DNA from: Frateuria sp. Soil773 | GTDB taxonomy: Bacteria; Pseudomonadota; Gammaproteobacteria; Xanthomonadales; Rhodanobacteraceae | Reading direction: 5' to 3' | Length of the DNA: 37,317 nt | Assembly: GCF_001428405.1 (NCBI RefSeq) | Contig: NZ_LMSL01000041.1 | Span: 543,385-580,701 of the forward strand | Part shown: positions 19,615 to 28,825 of the stretch, piece by piece | Position numbering within the stretch: position 1 is the first letter of the stretch | How the letters are laid out: every line of letters starts with the position of its first letter | The notes under the pieces: generated by a model | Told to the model about the DNA's origin: nothing | Seen by the model: only the letters and a program-made list of their open reading frames with translations | The model's database searches: none | Program-made: the position numbers and the translations under genes

Positions 19615-19642
19615 ATTATCGGGCAGCGCGCGCATATTTCAA
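19615..19642 (-). promoter_or_regulatory. Sigma-70 promoter of fmdB
   Basis: TTGAAA (19637-19642) and GATAAT (19615-19620) are spaced by 16 bases, with the start near 19608 and a leader of about 35 bases. It faces away from the TonB receptor promoter in the same 265-base gap. Confidence 0.65.
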
Positions 19643-19744
19643 CGTGCCGCAGGCGCATTGGCGCGCCCTTTCCCGCGGAGTAGCCTGCATGAACGCGACA
19701 CCCGCGCGCCCGCACCCAGGGCCGCCGGGAAGCGGCGCGAATTC

Positions 19745-19764
19745 ATATGGACGTCTATACGTCC
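19745..19764 (+). promoter_or_regulatory. MetJ-like operator of the TonB-dependent receptor
   Basis: The site ATATGGACGTCTATACGTCC differs at one base from the cupin-gene operator at 2409-2428. With flanks it is a perfect inverted repeat ATGGACGT-N4-ACGTCCAT (19747-19766). Against two adjoining MetJ boxes 13 of 16 positions agree. It ends at the first base of a candidate -35 box. The regulator itself is not in the window. Confidence 0.65.
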
Positions 19765-19765
19765 A

Positions 19766-19795
19766 TTGACGGGCACCACCGCCAGGCACTAGCCT
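19766..19795 (+). promoter_or_regulatory. Candidate promoter of the TonB-dependent receptor
   Basis: TTGACG (19766-19771) is followed at 18 bases by a weak -10, TAGCCT (19790-19795). The leader would be about 38 bases. The operator abuts the -35, so binding would block RNA polymerase. Confidence 0.4.
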
Positions 19796-19838
19796 GCACC
19801 TACTGCAGTGCAGCATTCGCACGATAAGGAAGCAGAAC

Positions 19839-22274
19839 ATGACCAAGCGCACCGTCCTCCCCGCCCCCGCACGCCTCTCCGCCGCCCTGCTGCTGGCGCT
19901 GGCCGCCAGCGCCGCCGCCGCGCAGGACGCCGCGCCGCCCGCGCCCGCCAAGGCCAAGAAGCTCGACACCGTCATCGTCACCGGCACCCGCGCCGACAAC
20001 CGCACCGAGAGCAGCTCGCTCACGCCGGTCGACGTCGTCTCGGCCAAGGTATTGCAGCAGACCGGCACCAGCGAGCTGACCACCGCGCTGGCGCGGGTGA
20101 TCCCCTCGCTGACCTTCCCGCGCCCCGCCGCCGCGGACACCGCCGACTCGCAGCGCCCGGCCCAGTTGCGCGGCCTGTCGCCGGACCAGGTGCTGGTGCT
20201 GGTGGACGGCAAGCGCTGGCACCCCGGCGCGATCATCCTCACCAACGGCGTGCTCGGCCGCGGCTCGCAGGCGGTCGACCTCAACACCATCCCGATGGCG
20301 GCGATCGACCACATCGAGGTGCTGCGCGACGGCGCCTCGGCGCAGTACGGCTCCGACGCCATCGCCGGCGTGATCAACATCGTGCTTAAGAAAGGCGCGC
20401 AGGGCGGCTCGGTGGAAGTCACCGGCGGCCAGTACTCGGCCGGCGACGGCCGCCAGTGGCAGGGCTCGGCGAACGCCGGCATCCCGCTGGGCGACGCGGG
20501 CTGGCTGCGCTTCACCCTGCAGGACGGCCACCAGGACTACACCAACCGCGCCGGTCCCAACCGCACGCGCCCGCAGGAAGGCACCACCCAGCGCTACGGC
20601 GACCCCGAGGTGACCGACCACAACCTGCTGCTCAACGGCCAGTACGACCTCGCCCCGAACGTGGAGCTGTACGCCTCCGGCCACTACGGCAAGCGCGACA
20701 GCGTGTCGCCGGCGTTCTTCCGCAACCTCGGCAACGCCAACTCGGTGCCGTCGCTGTATCCCAACGGCTACCTGCCGCTGGAGAACGCGCAGTCCACCGA
20801 CCGCTCGCTGGTGCTTGGCATCCGCGGCAAGACCGAGGGAGGCTGGCGCTGGGACGTCAGCGGCAACTACGGCGGCAACCGCGTCTCCTACGCCACCTTC
20901 AACAGCCTCAACCGCGCCTACCTCAACGACTTCGGCACCACCCCGACGCGCTTCCACGACGGCATCCTGTCCGCCGCCCAGCAGGCGTTCGACGTGGACA
21001 TCGCCAAGGACCTCGCGGTGAGCTGGCTGCCCAACCCGGTCACCCTTGCGTTCGGCGCGGAGTACCTGCGCCAGACCTACAAGATCACCGCGGGCGACCT
21101 GCCCTCGTACTACACCGGCACCTCCGGCAAGTCCGGCGGCGCGCAGGGCTTCGGCGGCTACCTGCCGGCCAACGCCGGCGCGCACGCCCGGCACGACGTG
21201 GCCGAGTACCTGAGCCTGGAGACCAACCTCACCGATCGCTTCGGCGCGTCGGCGGCGGTGCGCCACGAGGACTACTCGGACTTCGGCAAGACCACCTCCG
21301 GCTCGCTGGCCGGCCGCTTCGACTTCACCGACCGCTTTGCCTTGCGCGGCAGCGCCTCCACCGGCTTCCGCGCGCCGTCGCTGGCGCAGCAGTTCTACTC
21401 GTACACGTCCTCGCTGTACTACGGTGCCGACAACTCGCTGAACCTGCCGGCGGGCATCTACGACACCGGCCTGGTCGGCTCCACCAGCACGGTCGGCAGG
21501 CTGCTCGGCGGCCAACCGCTGAAGCCGGAGAAGTCGCGCAACTACACCCTGGGCGCGGTGTGGACACCGGCCGACGGCTTCGACCTCAGCCTCGACCTGT
21601 ACCAGATCAGGATCGACAACCGCATCACCCTGTCCAGCAACCTGGCCACCAACTCGCCGGCCGTGCACGACTACCTTGCCGCCAACGGCGTCACCGACGC
21701 CAACTACAGCGGCATCGCCTACTTCACCAACGCGGTGAACACGCGCACGCGCGGCGTCGATTTCGTCGCCAGCTATCTGTACGACATGGGCGAGGAAGGC
21801 ACCCTGCAGAGTTCGGTGGGCTTCAACTACAACAAGAACGAAGTGACCAAGGTGAAGGCCAACCCGGCGATCCTCGATTCGCTGGGGCTCAACCTCAAGC
21901 GCGTGGACCGGCGCGACCAGTACGGCCTGCTCGCCGACAGCACGCCGCGCAACAAGCTGGTGATCAACAGCCTCTACAGCATCGGCCGCTGGGGCATCGA
22001 CGGCACGCTGACCCGCTACGGCAACTTCACCTCCTACAACCCCACCAACCCCTCGCTCGACCAGAAGTTCGACGCCAAGTGGCTGCTCGACCTGGCGGTG
22101 AGCTACCACCTCGACCGCTGGAACTTCACCGTGGGCGCGGACAACGTGTTCAATACCTACCCGGACAAGGTAATCGCGGCCAACGACACCAACGGCACCC
22201 TGCCCTACACGGTGTTCTCGCCGTTCGGCTTCAACGGCGCCTACGTGTACGGCAAGGTGGCGTACCGCTGGTAA
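19839..22274 (+). CDS. TonB-dependent outer-membrane receptor, substrate unknown
   Basis: 811 residues; the only clear plus-strand gene. AAGGAAG lies just before the ATG. The signal peptide ends SAAAAQ near residue 29. A TonB-box-like LDTVIVTGTR follows at about 43-52. The plug domain (about 55-175) contains LRGLSPDQVLVLVDGKRW and DHIEVLRDGASAQYGSDAIA. The beta barrel fills the rest and ends in YVYGKVAYRW with a C-terminal aromatic residue. The FRAPSLAQQF and LKPEKSRNYTLG blocks are typical. It is unlike the BtuB at 32025 and has no riboswitch. Instead it has a MetJ-like operator shared with the cupin-like gene. Substrate could be a siderophore, a sulfur compound or another nutrient; the operator hints at methionine-linked control, which is inference. 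It converges on cobS. Confidence 0.9.
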   Translation: MTKRTVLPAPARLSAALLLALAASAAAAQDAAPPAPAKAKKLDTVIVTGTRADNRTESSSLTPVDVVSAKVLQQTGTSELTTALARVIPSLTFPRPAAADTADSQRPAQLRGLSPDQVLVLVDGKRWHPGAIILTNGVLGRGSQAVDLNTIPMAAIDHIEVLRDGASAQYGSDAIAGVINIVLKKGAQGGSVEVTGGQYSAGDGRQWQGSANAGIPLGDAGWLRFTLQDGHQDYTNRAGPNRTRPQEGTTQRYGDPEVTDHNLLLNGQYDLAPNVELYASGHYGKRDSVSPAFFRNLGNANSVPSLYPNGYLPLENAQSTDRSLVLGIRGKTEGGWRWDVSGNYGGNRVSYATFNSLNRAYLNDFGTTPTRFHDGILSAAQQAFDVDIAKDLAVSWLPNPVTLAFGAEYLRQTYKITAGDLPSYYTGTSGKSGGAQGFGGYLPANAGAHARHDVAEYLSLETNLTDRFGASAAVRHEDYSDFGKTTSGSLAGRFDFTDRFALRGSASTGFRAPSLAQQFYSYTSSLYYGADNSLNLPAGIYDTGLVGSTSTVGRLLGGQPLKPEKSRNYTLGAVWTPADGFDLSLDLYQIRIDNRITLSSNLATNSPAVHDYLAANGVTDANYSGIAYFTNAVNTRTRGVDFVASYLYDMGEEGTLQSSVGFNYNKNEVTKVKANPAILDSLGLNLKRVDRRDQYGLLADSTPRNKLVINSLYSIGRWGIDGTLTRYGNFTSYNPTNPSLDQKFDAKWLLDLAVSYHLDRWNFTVGADNVFNTYPDKVIAANDTNGTLPYTVFSPFGFNGAYVYGKVAYRW

Positions 22275-22282
22275 GCGGGCGA

Positions 22283-22316
22283 TCGCGCCGCGGCGAACCG
22301 GGCCGCCGCGGCGCGA
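22283..22316. terminator. Bidirectional hairpin between convergent TonB receptor and cobS
   Basis: Perfect 13-bp arms (TCGCGCCGCGGCG and its complement) flank an 8-base loop in the 46-base gap between the two stops. No U-run on either side, but the position suits a shared terminator. Confidence 0.65.
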
Positions 22317-22320
22317 GGCT

Positions 22321-23046
22321 TCAGCCGGCCAGCGCCAGCCCGACCAGCACGGCCGCCTCGATCATTTCGGCCAGCGCGCCGGCGGTGTCGCCGGTGAAGC
22401 CGCCGAGGCGGCACAGGCAGGCGCGACGCCACAGCGCGAACACGATTGCCGCGAGCAGCAGCGCGAGCAGGCCGCGCCAGCCAAACGGCAGGCACGCCGC
22501 CGCACCGAGCGCGACCGACGTCAGGCAAGCGCTCCGGGACGCCCCCGCCAAGGCGGAACCCAGCCCGCCGCTGCGCACGTAGGGCAGCCACAGGAACGCC
22601 CCGGTCAGCGCCATCCGCGCCAGCAGCGGCGCCAGCAGCAGCGCGGCGCCATGGGCGGGTGGGAGGCTCGCCAGCGCGGCGAATTTCAGCAGCAGCAACA
22701 CGACCAGCGCGACCACGCCGGCCGGCCCGCAACGCGGATCCTTCATGATCGCCAGGGTGCGCTCGCGGTCGCCCAGGCCGCCGATCCAGGCGTCCGCGCT
22801 GTCGGCCAGGCCGTCCAGGTGCAGCGCACCGGTCAGCGCCACCCAGCCCAGCAGCAGCAAGGCCGCCGACAATAATGGCGGCGTCCCGTGCAGCAACGCG
22901 GCCAGCCCCCACAGCAGCAGCCCGAGGATCGCGCCGACCAGCGGATACCACGCCAGCGAAGCCGTGCGCGCCTGCGCGTCGTCGAACGCGCGCGGCGGCA
23001 CCGGCAGCCGGGTGAGGAAGCCGAGCGCGACCAGCAGGCCGCGCAT
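22321..23046 (-). CDS. cobS: Adenosylcobinamide-GDP ribazoletransferase CobS
   Basis: Membrane enzyme joining adenosylcobinamide-GDP with alpha-ribazole (phosphate) to close the B12 nucleotide loop. 241 residues beginning [17 protein letters not shown]. The catalytic signature is GALHLDGLADSADAWIGG followed by RERTLAIMKDPRCGPAG, conserved in the family. Several hydrophobic helices follow. The ATG overlaps the cobC stop as ATGA; the frame is open far upstream but that part is a shadow of cobC and cobT. It is the last gene of the B12 operon. Confidence 0.94.
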   Translation of the reverse strand: MRGLLVALGFLTRLPVPPRAFDDAQARTASLAWYPLVGAILGLLLWGLAALLHGTPPLLSAALLLLGWVALTGALHLDGLADSADAWIGGLGDRERTLAIMKDPRCGPAGVVALVVLLLLKFAALASLPPAHGAALLLAPLLARMALTGAFLWLPYVRSGGLGSALAGASRSACLTSVALGAAACLPFGWRGLLALLLAAIVFALWRRACLCRLGGFTGDTAGALAEMIEAAVLVGLALAG

Positions 23047-23624
23047 CAGGCCGCCGCTCCCGGCGAGACGCCGGCATGCAGGCCGGGCCAGTCCAGCGGA
23101 TGCAGCGAGGCGTGCGGCACCTCGATGCCCGCCATGTCGCCGAAGCCGCGCCGCTCGGCCTGGCAGCGCAGCAGGCGGATCGCGCCGCCGTGGGTCACCA
23201 CCAGCACGCGCCGCCCGGCCGCCTCGGCGGCGACCGCGTCGAGCGCCGCGCACAGCCGCGCGTGGAAGGCGGCGAACGGTTCCGCGCCCGGCGGCGGATG
23301 CGCCACCGGGTCGGCCCAGAAACGGCCCAGCGCCTCGCCCTGCTCGTCCGCCAGCGTCTCGATCGGCACGCCCTGCCAGTCGCCGAAGTGGTATTCGGCC
23401 AGGCGCGGCTCCAGCCGCAGCGGCCAGCCGCGCGCCGCCGCCAGCTCGCGCGCGAACGCGGCGCAGCGCTGCAGCGGCGAGGACACCACCGCATCCCACG
23501 TCTGCCCCGCCACCGCCGCGCGCAACTGCGTCCAGCCCAGCTCGCTCAGCGGGTCGTCCAGTTGCCCGCGATAGCTGCGCTGGTTGGTGTCGCCGTGGCG
23601 CAGCAGGGTGATCGACCCGCTCAT
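23046..23624 (-). CDS. cobC: Alpha-ribazole phosphatase, histidine phosphatase family
   Basis: 192 residues. It removes the 5'-phosphate of the lower-ligand nucleotide. [11 protein letters not shown] holds the phospho-acceptor histidine H10, SSPLQRC the second motif, and [11 protein letters not shown] the second active-site histidine. The start overlaps the cobT stop (ATGA) and the end overlaps the cobS start (ATGA). The operon context supports CobC rather than a general phosphoglycerate mutase-like enzyme. Confidence 0.9.
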   Translation of the reverse strand: MSGSITLLRHGDTNQRSYRGQLDDPLSELGWTQLRAAVAGQTWDAVVSSPLQRCAAFARELAAARGWPLRLEPRLAEYHFGDWQGVPIETLADEQGEALGRFWADPVAHPPPGAEPFAAFHARLCAALDAVAAEAAGRRVLVVTHGGAIRLLRCQAERRGFGDMAGIEVPHASLHPLDWPGLHAGVSPGAAA

Positions 23625-24664
23625 GCGGCGGACACCCCGGCCTGTTCGAAGGTCGCCATGCCGTCGTGCAGCGCGCAGGCCAGCCGCAGCAGCGGCACCG
23701 CCGTCGCCGCACCGCTGGCCTCGCCCAGGCGCAGGCCCAGGTCGAGCAGCGGCTCGGCGCGCATCGCTTCGAGCAGGCGCGCATGGCCGCGCTCCTGCGA
23801 GCGGTGCGCGAACAGCAGCCAGTCGCGCACGCCCGGGTTGATCCGCACCGCCGCCAGCGCCGCCGCGGTGGCGATGAAGCCGTCCACCAGGAACGGCACG
23901 CCACCCTGCGCGCACGCCACGCAGGCGCCGGCCAGCGCGGCCAGCTCGAAGCCGCCCAGGCAGCGCAACTGCTCCAGCGGCGTGCCGGCGTCGGCATGCC
24001 GCGCCAGCGCGTGGTCGACCACCGCGCGCTTGCGCGCGATGCCGGCCGCGTCCAGGCCGGTGCCCGCGCCGGCCAGCGCCTGCGGCGACTCGCCCAGCAG
24101 CGCGCAGGCCAGTGCGGTGGCCGCGGTGGTGTTGGCGATGCCCATCTCGCCGCCGACGAACACCTGCGCGCCGGCTTCTTTCGCGGCACGCGCGCTGTCC
24201 GCGCCGGCAGCCAGCGCGGCGGCCAGTTGCGGTGCGGTCATCGCCGGCTCGATGCAGAAGTTGGCGGTGGCCGGCGCGATCACCGCGCGGCGCACGCCGG
24301 GGATCTCGCCCGGATCGTTGACCGTGCCCAGGTTCACCACTTCCAGCGTGGCGCCGAGCGCGCGCGCCAGCACGCTGATCGCCGCGCCGCCGCCGGCGAA
24401 GTTGCGCACCATCTCGCCGGTGACCGCCTGCGGAAACGCCGACACGCCCTCGGCGGCGACGCCGTGGTCGGCGGCGAACACGCTGATCCACACGCGCTCG
24501 GCGCCGGGCCTCTCCGTCCGCTGCATCGCGGCCAGTTGCACGGCCACCGTCTCCAGCGCGCCGAGCGAACCGGGCGGCTTGGTCAACTGCGCCTGGCGCG
24601 CGCGCGCCGCCGCCGCGGCCGCGGCATCGGGCGCCGCACAGGGATGGTCCAGCCAATCGGTCAT
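23621..24664 (-). CDS. cobT: Nicotinate-nucleotide--dimethylbenzimidazole phosphoribosyltransferase CobT
   Basis: Makes alpha-ribazole phosphate from nicotinate mononucleotide and dimethylbenzimidazole. 347 residues from the ATG at 24664, which overlaps the cobU stop as ATGA. Key blocks are [51 protein letters not shown] and the C-terminal [16 protein letters not shown], whose glutamate is the usual general base. Complete and standard length. A dimethylbenzimidazole synthesis gene (bluB) is not in the window. Confidence 0.95.
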   Translation of the reverse strand: MTDWLDHPCAAPDAAAAAAARARQAQLTKPPGSLGALETVAVQLAAMQRTERPGAERVWISVFAADHGVAAEGVSAFPQAVTGEMVRNFAGGGAAISVLARALGATLEVVNLGTVNDPGEIPGVRRAVIAPATANFCIEPAMTAPQLAAALAAGADSARAAKEAGAQVFVGGEMGIANTTAATALACALLGESPQALAGAGTGLDAAGIARKRAVVDHALARHADAGTPLEQLRCLGGFELAALAGACVACAQGGVPFLVDGFIATAAALAAVRINPGVRDWLLFAHRSQERGHARLLEAMRAEPLLDLGLRLGEASGAATAVPLLRLACALHDGMATFEQAGVSAA

Positions 24665-25182
24665 GCCAGGGTTCCTTTCATTGCCAGCGGCAGCCCGGCC
24701 GCCACGAAGACCACGCGCTCGCACTGCGCGGCCAGGGATTGGTGCAGGCGGCCGGCCTCATCGACGAAGCGCCGGCTCAGTTCGCCCAGCGGCACCACGC
24801 CCAGGCCCACCTCGTTGCTCACCAGCAACACCTCGCCGGGCAGCGCGGGCAGCGCATCGAGCAGGGCCGCGCGCTCGCGCGCGAAGCGCGCCGGGTCGGC
24901 GTCGCCGAGCAGGTTGCTCAGCCATAGGGTCAGGCAATCGACCAGCACACAGCGGTCGGCGCGGGCATGCGCGCGCAGCGCATCGGCGAGCGCCAGCGGC
25001 TCCTCCACGCAGGCCCAGGCCGCCGGCCGGCGCGCGCGGTGGTGCGCGATGCGTGCGGCCATCTCGCCGTCGCCGGGCTGCGCCGTGGCGACGTAGACCA
25101 CGTCGCGGCCGCCGTCCCGCGCCAGGCGTTCGGCCAGCGCGCTCTTGCCCGAGCGGGCGCCGCCGAGGATCAGGGTATGCAT
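24661..25182 (-). CDS. cobU: Bifunctional adenosylcobinamide kinase/guanylyltransferase CobU
   Basis: Phosphorylates adenosylcobinamide and transfers GMP to form adenosylcobinamide-GDP. 173 residues. P-loop GGARSGKS at 7-14; H46 region in [15 protein letters not shown] matches the guanylylated histidine segment; [14 protein letters not shown] and [10 protein letters not shown] are family blocks. The start lies 13 bases inside the cobD-cobQ reading frame and the stop overlaps cobT. Confidence 0.95.
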   Translation of the reverse strand: MHTLILGGARSGKSALAERLARDGGRDVVYVATAQPGDGEMAARIAHHRARRPAAWACVEEPLALADALRAHARADRCVLVDCLTLWLSNLLGDADPARFARERAALLDALPALPGEVLLVSNEVGLGVVPLGELSRRFVDEAGRLHQSLAAQCERVVFVAAGLPLAMKGTLA

Positions 25183-27710
25183 GTGCGCTCCCGAGGCGTT
25201 TCCAGAAGAAGGCCGCGCAATCGTGCGCCGTCCAGGTGCCGCCCGACCATATCGGCCAGCCGCTCGAGGCTGGTCTCGCGCAGCGCGTGCACGTCCAGCG
25301 GCGCGGCGTCGCGCAGGCCGGCCCAGCGCAGCAGCGCGGCCAGCGCATCCGGATGGTCGAACAGGCCGTGCAGGTAGCTGCCCAGCACCCGGCCGTCGGC
25401 GGACACCGCGCCGTCGGCGCGGCCGTCGTCGAGCAGGCACGCCGGCCGCTCCAGCGCCGCGCCGCGGCTGATGCCGCAGTGGATTTCGTAGCCGCGCACG
25501 GCGGCGTCGGCGAAGGCCAGCCGGCCGTGCGCGCTGCGCAACTGTTTGCCCGGCTCCAGCGCGGTCTCCAGTTCGAGCCAGCCCAGCCCTTCGCTGGAAC
25601 CCGGCTCGCCTTCGATGCCCAGCGGGTCGTGCACGGCCGTGCCGAGCATCTGCAGGCCGCCGCAGATGCCCACCACCTTGCCGCCGTAGCGCAGGTGGCG
25701 AGCGATCGCCGCGTCCCAGCCCTGCGCGCGCAGCCAGGCGAGGTCGGCGCGGGTGGACTTGGAGCCGGGCAGCACGACCAGGTCGCCGTCCGGCCACGGC
25801 TCGCCCGGGCCGACGAAGCGCAGCGCCACCTGCGGATGCGCGCGCAGCGCGTCGAAGTCGGTGTGGTTGCTGATCCGCGGCAGCGCGGGCACGGTCACCC
25901 GCAGTTGCCCGGCGGCCGCGTCGGCGCGTTCGCGCGGCAGCGCGTCCTCGGCCTCCAGGTGCAGTCCGTGCAGGTAGGGCAGCACGCCGAGCACCGGCTT
26001 GCCGGTCTCGCGTTCCAGCCAGTCCAGCCCCGGCTGCAGCAGCGCCAGGTCGCCGCGGAAACGGTTGATGACGAAGCCGGCCACGCGCGCGCGTTCGCTG
26101 TCCGACAGCAGGGCCAGCGTACCGACCAGGTGCGCGAACACGCCGCCGCGGTCGATGTCGGCGACCAGCAGCACCGGGCAGTCCACCGCTTCGGCGTAGC
26201 CCATGTTGGCGATGTCGCGCTCGCGCAGGTTGATCTCCGCCGGGCTGCCGGCGCCCTCGACCACCACGGCCTCGTACCGCGCGCACAGCCGCCGGTGCGA
26301 GGCCAGCACCGCGTCCATCGCCACGCGCTTGTAGGCGTGGTAGCCCACCGCGTCCATGTTGCCGATCGCGTGGCCGTGCACGATCACCTGCGCGCCGGTG
26401 TCGCTGTTGGGCTTGAGCAGCACCGGGTTGAAATCGGTATGCGGTGCCAGCCCGCAGGCCTGCGCCTGCACCGCCTGCGCGCGGCCGATCTCGCCGCCGT
26501 CGGCGGTGACCGCCGAGTTCAGCGCCATGTTCTGCGGCTTGAACGGCGCCACCCGCACGCCCTGCCGATGCAGCCAGCGGCACAGTGCCGCGACCAGGGT
26601 GCTCTTGCCCGCGTCGGAGGTGCAGCCTTGCACCATCAGCACCCGCGCGGCGGTTTCCCGCGTGCGGGACGAAGGCGCCGCAACGCTGGCGGGCGGCGCC
26701 TCGCGCGCGCCCCTCTCTCCAGGGGACGACGGCCGGATTTCGGCCAGTGCCGCGTCGAGGCGCGCGAATGCCGCATCGTCGCCGGGCAGGCCGAAGCGCA
26801 GGCTGGCCGGCGCATCGAACAGGCGGGTGAGGATGCCGCGCGACGCCAGCGCGCGATGCAGCGCCGCGGCATCGTCGCGGCGGCACCACTGGAACAGTGC
26901 GCAGCCGCCGGACGGCGCCAGCCCGTGCCGCGCCAGCAGCGCGGCCAGCCGTTCGCCGCACGCCGGCAGCCGCGCGCGCGCGCGCGCCTGCCACGCCCGG
27001 TCGGCCAGCGCCTGGCGCAGCGCATGGCGGCTCGGGCCGGCCAGCGTCCACGGGCCGAGCCGCTCGCGCAGCGCGTCGAGCAGCGCCGGCGCGGCGCAGA
27101 CGAAGCCGGCGCGCGCGCCGGCGAGGCCGAAGAACTTGCCCGCCGAACGCAACACGATCAGGCCCTCGCGGTCGGCGAACGCGCACAGGCTGTGCTCCGG
27201 CGTCGCATCGATGAACGCCTCGTCGAGCACCAGCCAGCCGCCGCGCGACGCCAGCGCCGCATGCAGCGACAGCAACGCATCCGCGTCGAAACGCTCGCCG
27301 GTGGGATTGTTCGGATGGATCAGCACGATCACGTCGTAGCACGCGGCCGCGGCGAACAGCGCCTCGCTGCCGCGCAGCTCGACCTCATGGCCGGCGCGCC
27401 GCCACGCCTGCGCGTGCTCGGCATAGCCCGGCGCGAGGATGCCCACGCGCGAGGCGCCGCGCAGCAGGGGCAATGCCTGGATCGCCGCCTGCGAGCCGGC
27501 CACCGGCAGCAGCGCCGGCGCGCCGTAGCAGTCGCGCGCCGCTTCGAGCAGGCCGTCGTCGTCCTCGGGCAGCCGCTGCCATGCCGACGCGGGCACCGGC
27601 GGCACCGGCCAGCCGAACGGGCTGACCCCGGTCGAGAGGTCGAGCCAGTCGGCCGGCGCGATGCCGTATTCGCGCGCCGCGCGCCGTAGGCGGCCGCCGT
27701 GCTCAAGCAT
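25170..27710 (-). CDS. cobQ: CobD-CobQ fusion: threonine-phosphate decarboxylase + cobyric acid synthase
   Basis: A single 846-residue frame joins two enzymes. Residues 1-325 are a PLP enzyme of the CobD/HisC type that makes aminopropanol phosphate: [29 protein letters not shown] and the Schiff-base lysine K192 in [13 protein letters not shown], with RFGLPG near 305-310. Residues 326-355 are a Pro/Ser/Ala/Arg linker. Residues 356-846 are cobyric acid synthase: nucleotide site [39 protein letters not shown], the amidotransferase cysteine in [11 protein letters not shown] and the histidine in [10 protein letters not shown]. Both halves look complete. The start overlaps cbiB by 8 bases. CobD supplies the linker joined to cobyric acid, so the fused activities are neighbouring steps. 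CobQ amidates four side chains using glutamine. Confidence 0.94.
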   Translation of the reverse strand: MLEHGGRLRRAAREYGIAPADWLDLSTGVSPFGWPVPPVPASAWQRLPEDDDGLLEAARDCYGAPALLPVAGSQAAIQALPLLRGASRVGILAPGYAEHAQAWRRAGHEVELRGSEALFAAAACYDVIVLIHPNNPTGERFDADALLSLHAALASRGGWLVLDEAFIDATPEHSLCAFADREGLIVLRSAGKFFGLAGARAGFVCAAPALLDALRERLGPWTLAGPSRHALRQALADRAWQARARARLPACGERLAALLARHGLAPSGGCALFQWCRRDDAAALHRALASRGILTRLFDAPASLRFGLPGDDAAFARLDAALAEIRPSSPGERGAREAPPASVAAPSSRTRETAARVLMVQGCTSDAGKSTLVAALCRWLHRQGVRVAPFKPQNMALNSAVTADGGEIGRAQAVQAQACGLAPHTDFNPVLLKPNSDTGAQVIVHGHAIGNMDAVGYHAYKRVAMDAVLASHRRLCARYEAVVVEGAGSPAEINLRERDIANMGYAEAVDCPVLLVADIDRGGVFAHLVGTLALLSDSERARVAGFVINRFRGDLALLQPGLDWLERETGKPVLGVLPYLHGLHLEAEDALPRERADAAAGQLRVTVPALPRISNHTDFDALRAHPQVALRFVGPGEPWPDGDLVVLPGSKSTRADLAWLRAQGWDAAIARHLRYGGKVVGICGGLQMLGTAVHDPLGIEGEPGSSEGLGWLELETALEPGKQLRSAHGRLAFADAAVRGYEIHCGISRGAALERPACLLDDGRADGAVSADGRVLGSYLHGLFDHPDALAALLRWAGLRDAAPLDVHALRETSLERLADMVGRHLDGARLRGLLLETPRERTCIP

Positions 27711-28623
27711 GCGCGCCTCCCAGCAACGCGAGGCCGAACGCCAGCGCCGCTATCAGCCAGCCGGCCACGCCGTTGCGCACCAGCCGCCAGGCGCGATCGA
27801 TCGTCGCCGCGTCCGGCGGATCGCCCGTCCCCAGCCGCGGCCGCGCCTCCCACACGCCGTGATACGGCGCCGCGCCGCCCAGCTCGACGCCGAGCGCGCC
27901 GGCACCCGCCGCCATCGCCGGTCCGGCGTTCGGGCTGTCCCATTGCGGCGCCTGCGTGCGCCAGCAATGCAGCGCCCGGCCGAAGTGGCCGAACAGCGCA
28001 TAGGTGAACGCGGCAAGCCGCGCGGGAATGAAGTTCAACGCATCGTCGAGGCGCGCCGCCGCCCAGCCGAAGCGTTCGTAGCGCGGCGTGCGGTAGCCCC
28101 ACATCGCATCCAGCGTGTTCGCCAGCCGGAACAGCAGCGCGCCCGGCGCGCCCAGCACGGCGAACCAGAACAGCGCGCCGAACACCGCGTCGTTGCCGTT
28201 CTCCAGCACCGACTCGGTCGCCGCCGCGGCCACCTGGGTGGCGTCGAGCGCCGCGGTGTCGCGGCTGACCATCCGGCCCACCGCGGCGCGGGCGCGTTCG
28301 AGGTCGCCCGCGGCCAGCGCCGCCGCCACCGGCCGCGCATGCTCGCCCAGGCTGCGCAGGCCCAGCGCGAGATACAGCACCACGGCCGAGCCGCTCCACG
28401 ACAACCATGCCGGGCAGATCGCCTGCACGGCCGCCAGCAGCAGCACCGGCGGCAGCACGGCGAGGCTCCACGCCAGCACGCCCGCGCCGCGGCGATCCGC
28501 ATGCAGGCGCATCTCGATCCGGCCGGCCAGGCGGCCGAACGCCACCAGCGGATGCGCGCGGCGCGGTTCGCCCAACAGGGCATCCAGCAGTACGGCCGCC
28601 AGCATGGCGAGCGCGGCGGTCAT
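27703..28623 (-). CDS. cbiB: Adenosylcobinamide-phosphate synthase CbiB
   Basis: Inner-membrane enzyme that attaches aminopropanol phosphate to cobyric acid. 306 residues from the ATG at 28623 (GAGG 6 bases upstream); an in-frame extension to 28773 is not family-like. It shows [20 protein letters not shown] at the start, the conserved block [49 protein letters not shown] and a C-terminal hydrophobic helix. It precedes the CobD-CobQ fusion, whose two products it joins. Confidence 0.94.
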   Translation of the reverse strand: MTAALAMLAAVLLDALLGEPRRAHPLVAFGRLAGRIEMRLHADRRGAGVLAWSLAVLPPVLLLAAVQAICPAWLSWSGSAVVLYLALGLRSLGEHARPVAAALAAGDLERARAAVGRMVSRDTAALDATQVAAAATESVLENGNDAVFGALFWFAVLGAPGALLFRLANTLDAMWGYRTPRYERFGWAAARLDDALNFIPARLAAFTYALFGHFGRALHCWRTQAPQWDSPNAGPAMAAGAGALGVELGGAAPYHGVWEARPRLGTGDPPDAATIDRAWRLVRNGVAGWLIAALAFGLALLGGAHA

Positions 28624-28825
28624 GCCGGCCTCGCTTGCGCGATTGGCTCCGGCCGCGACAATCGGGTCGTACGGAAGAAGTCCGGCACGCCGGAAAACGC
28701 CTCTGCGGGACCGCGAACCATTTCGCCAGGACGCGAAGCAAGCAGTTCCGGCATGAAAAACATTCGTGCGCACGCCGCATGCCTGTCGCCGGCATGGCGG
28801 ATCGCAGCCGAAGCTAGCCGCGCGC
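28624..28825. other. 202-base gap between cobB and cbiB
   Basis: The only substantial gap inside the otherwise overlapping B12 operon. I see no gene. It holds a short perfect inverted repeat TCCGGC-AC-GCCGGA at 28681-28694 and no convincing promoter. It may carry an internal control point or mark a former gene. Confidence 0.5.

Noticed and set aside
23076-27689. Very long plus-strand open frame opposite cobC, cobT, cobU and cobD-cobQ
   Set aside because: It is antisense to four genes with clear motifs; its translation is Arg/Ala/Gln-rich with no domain. High GC content produces such open frames.
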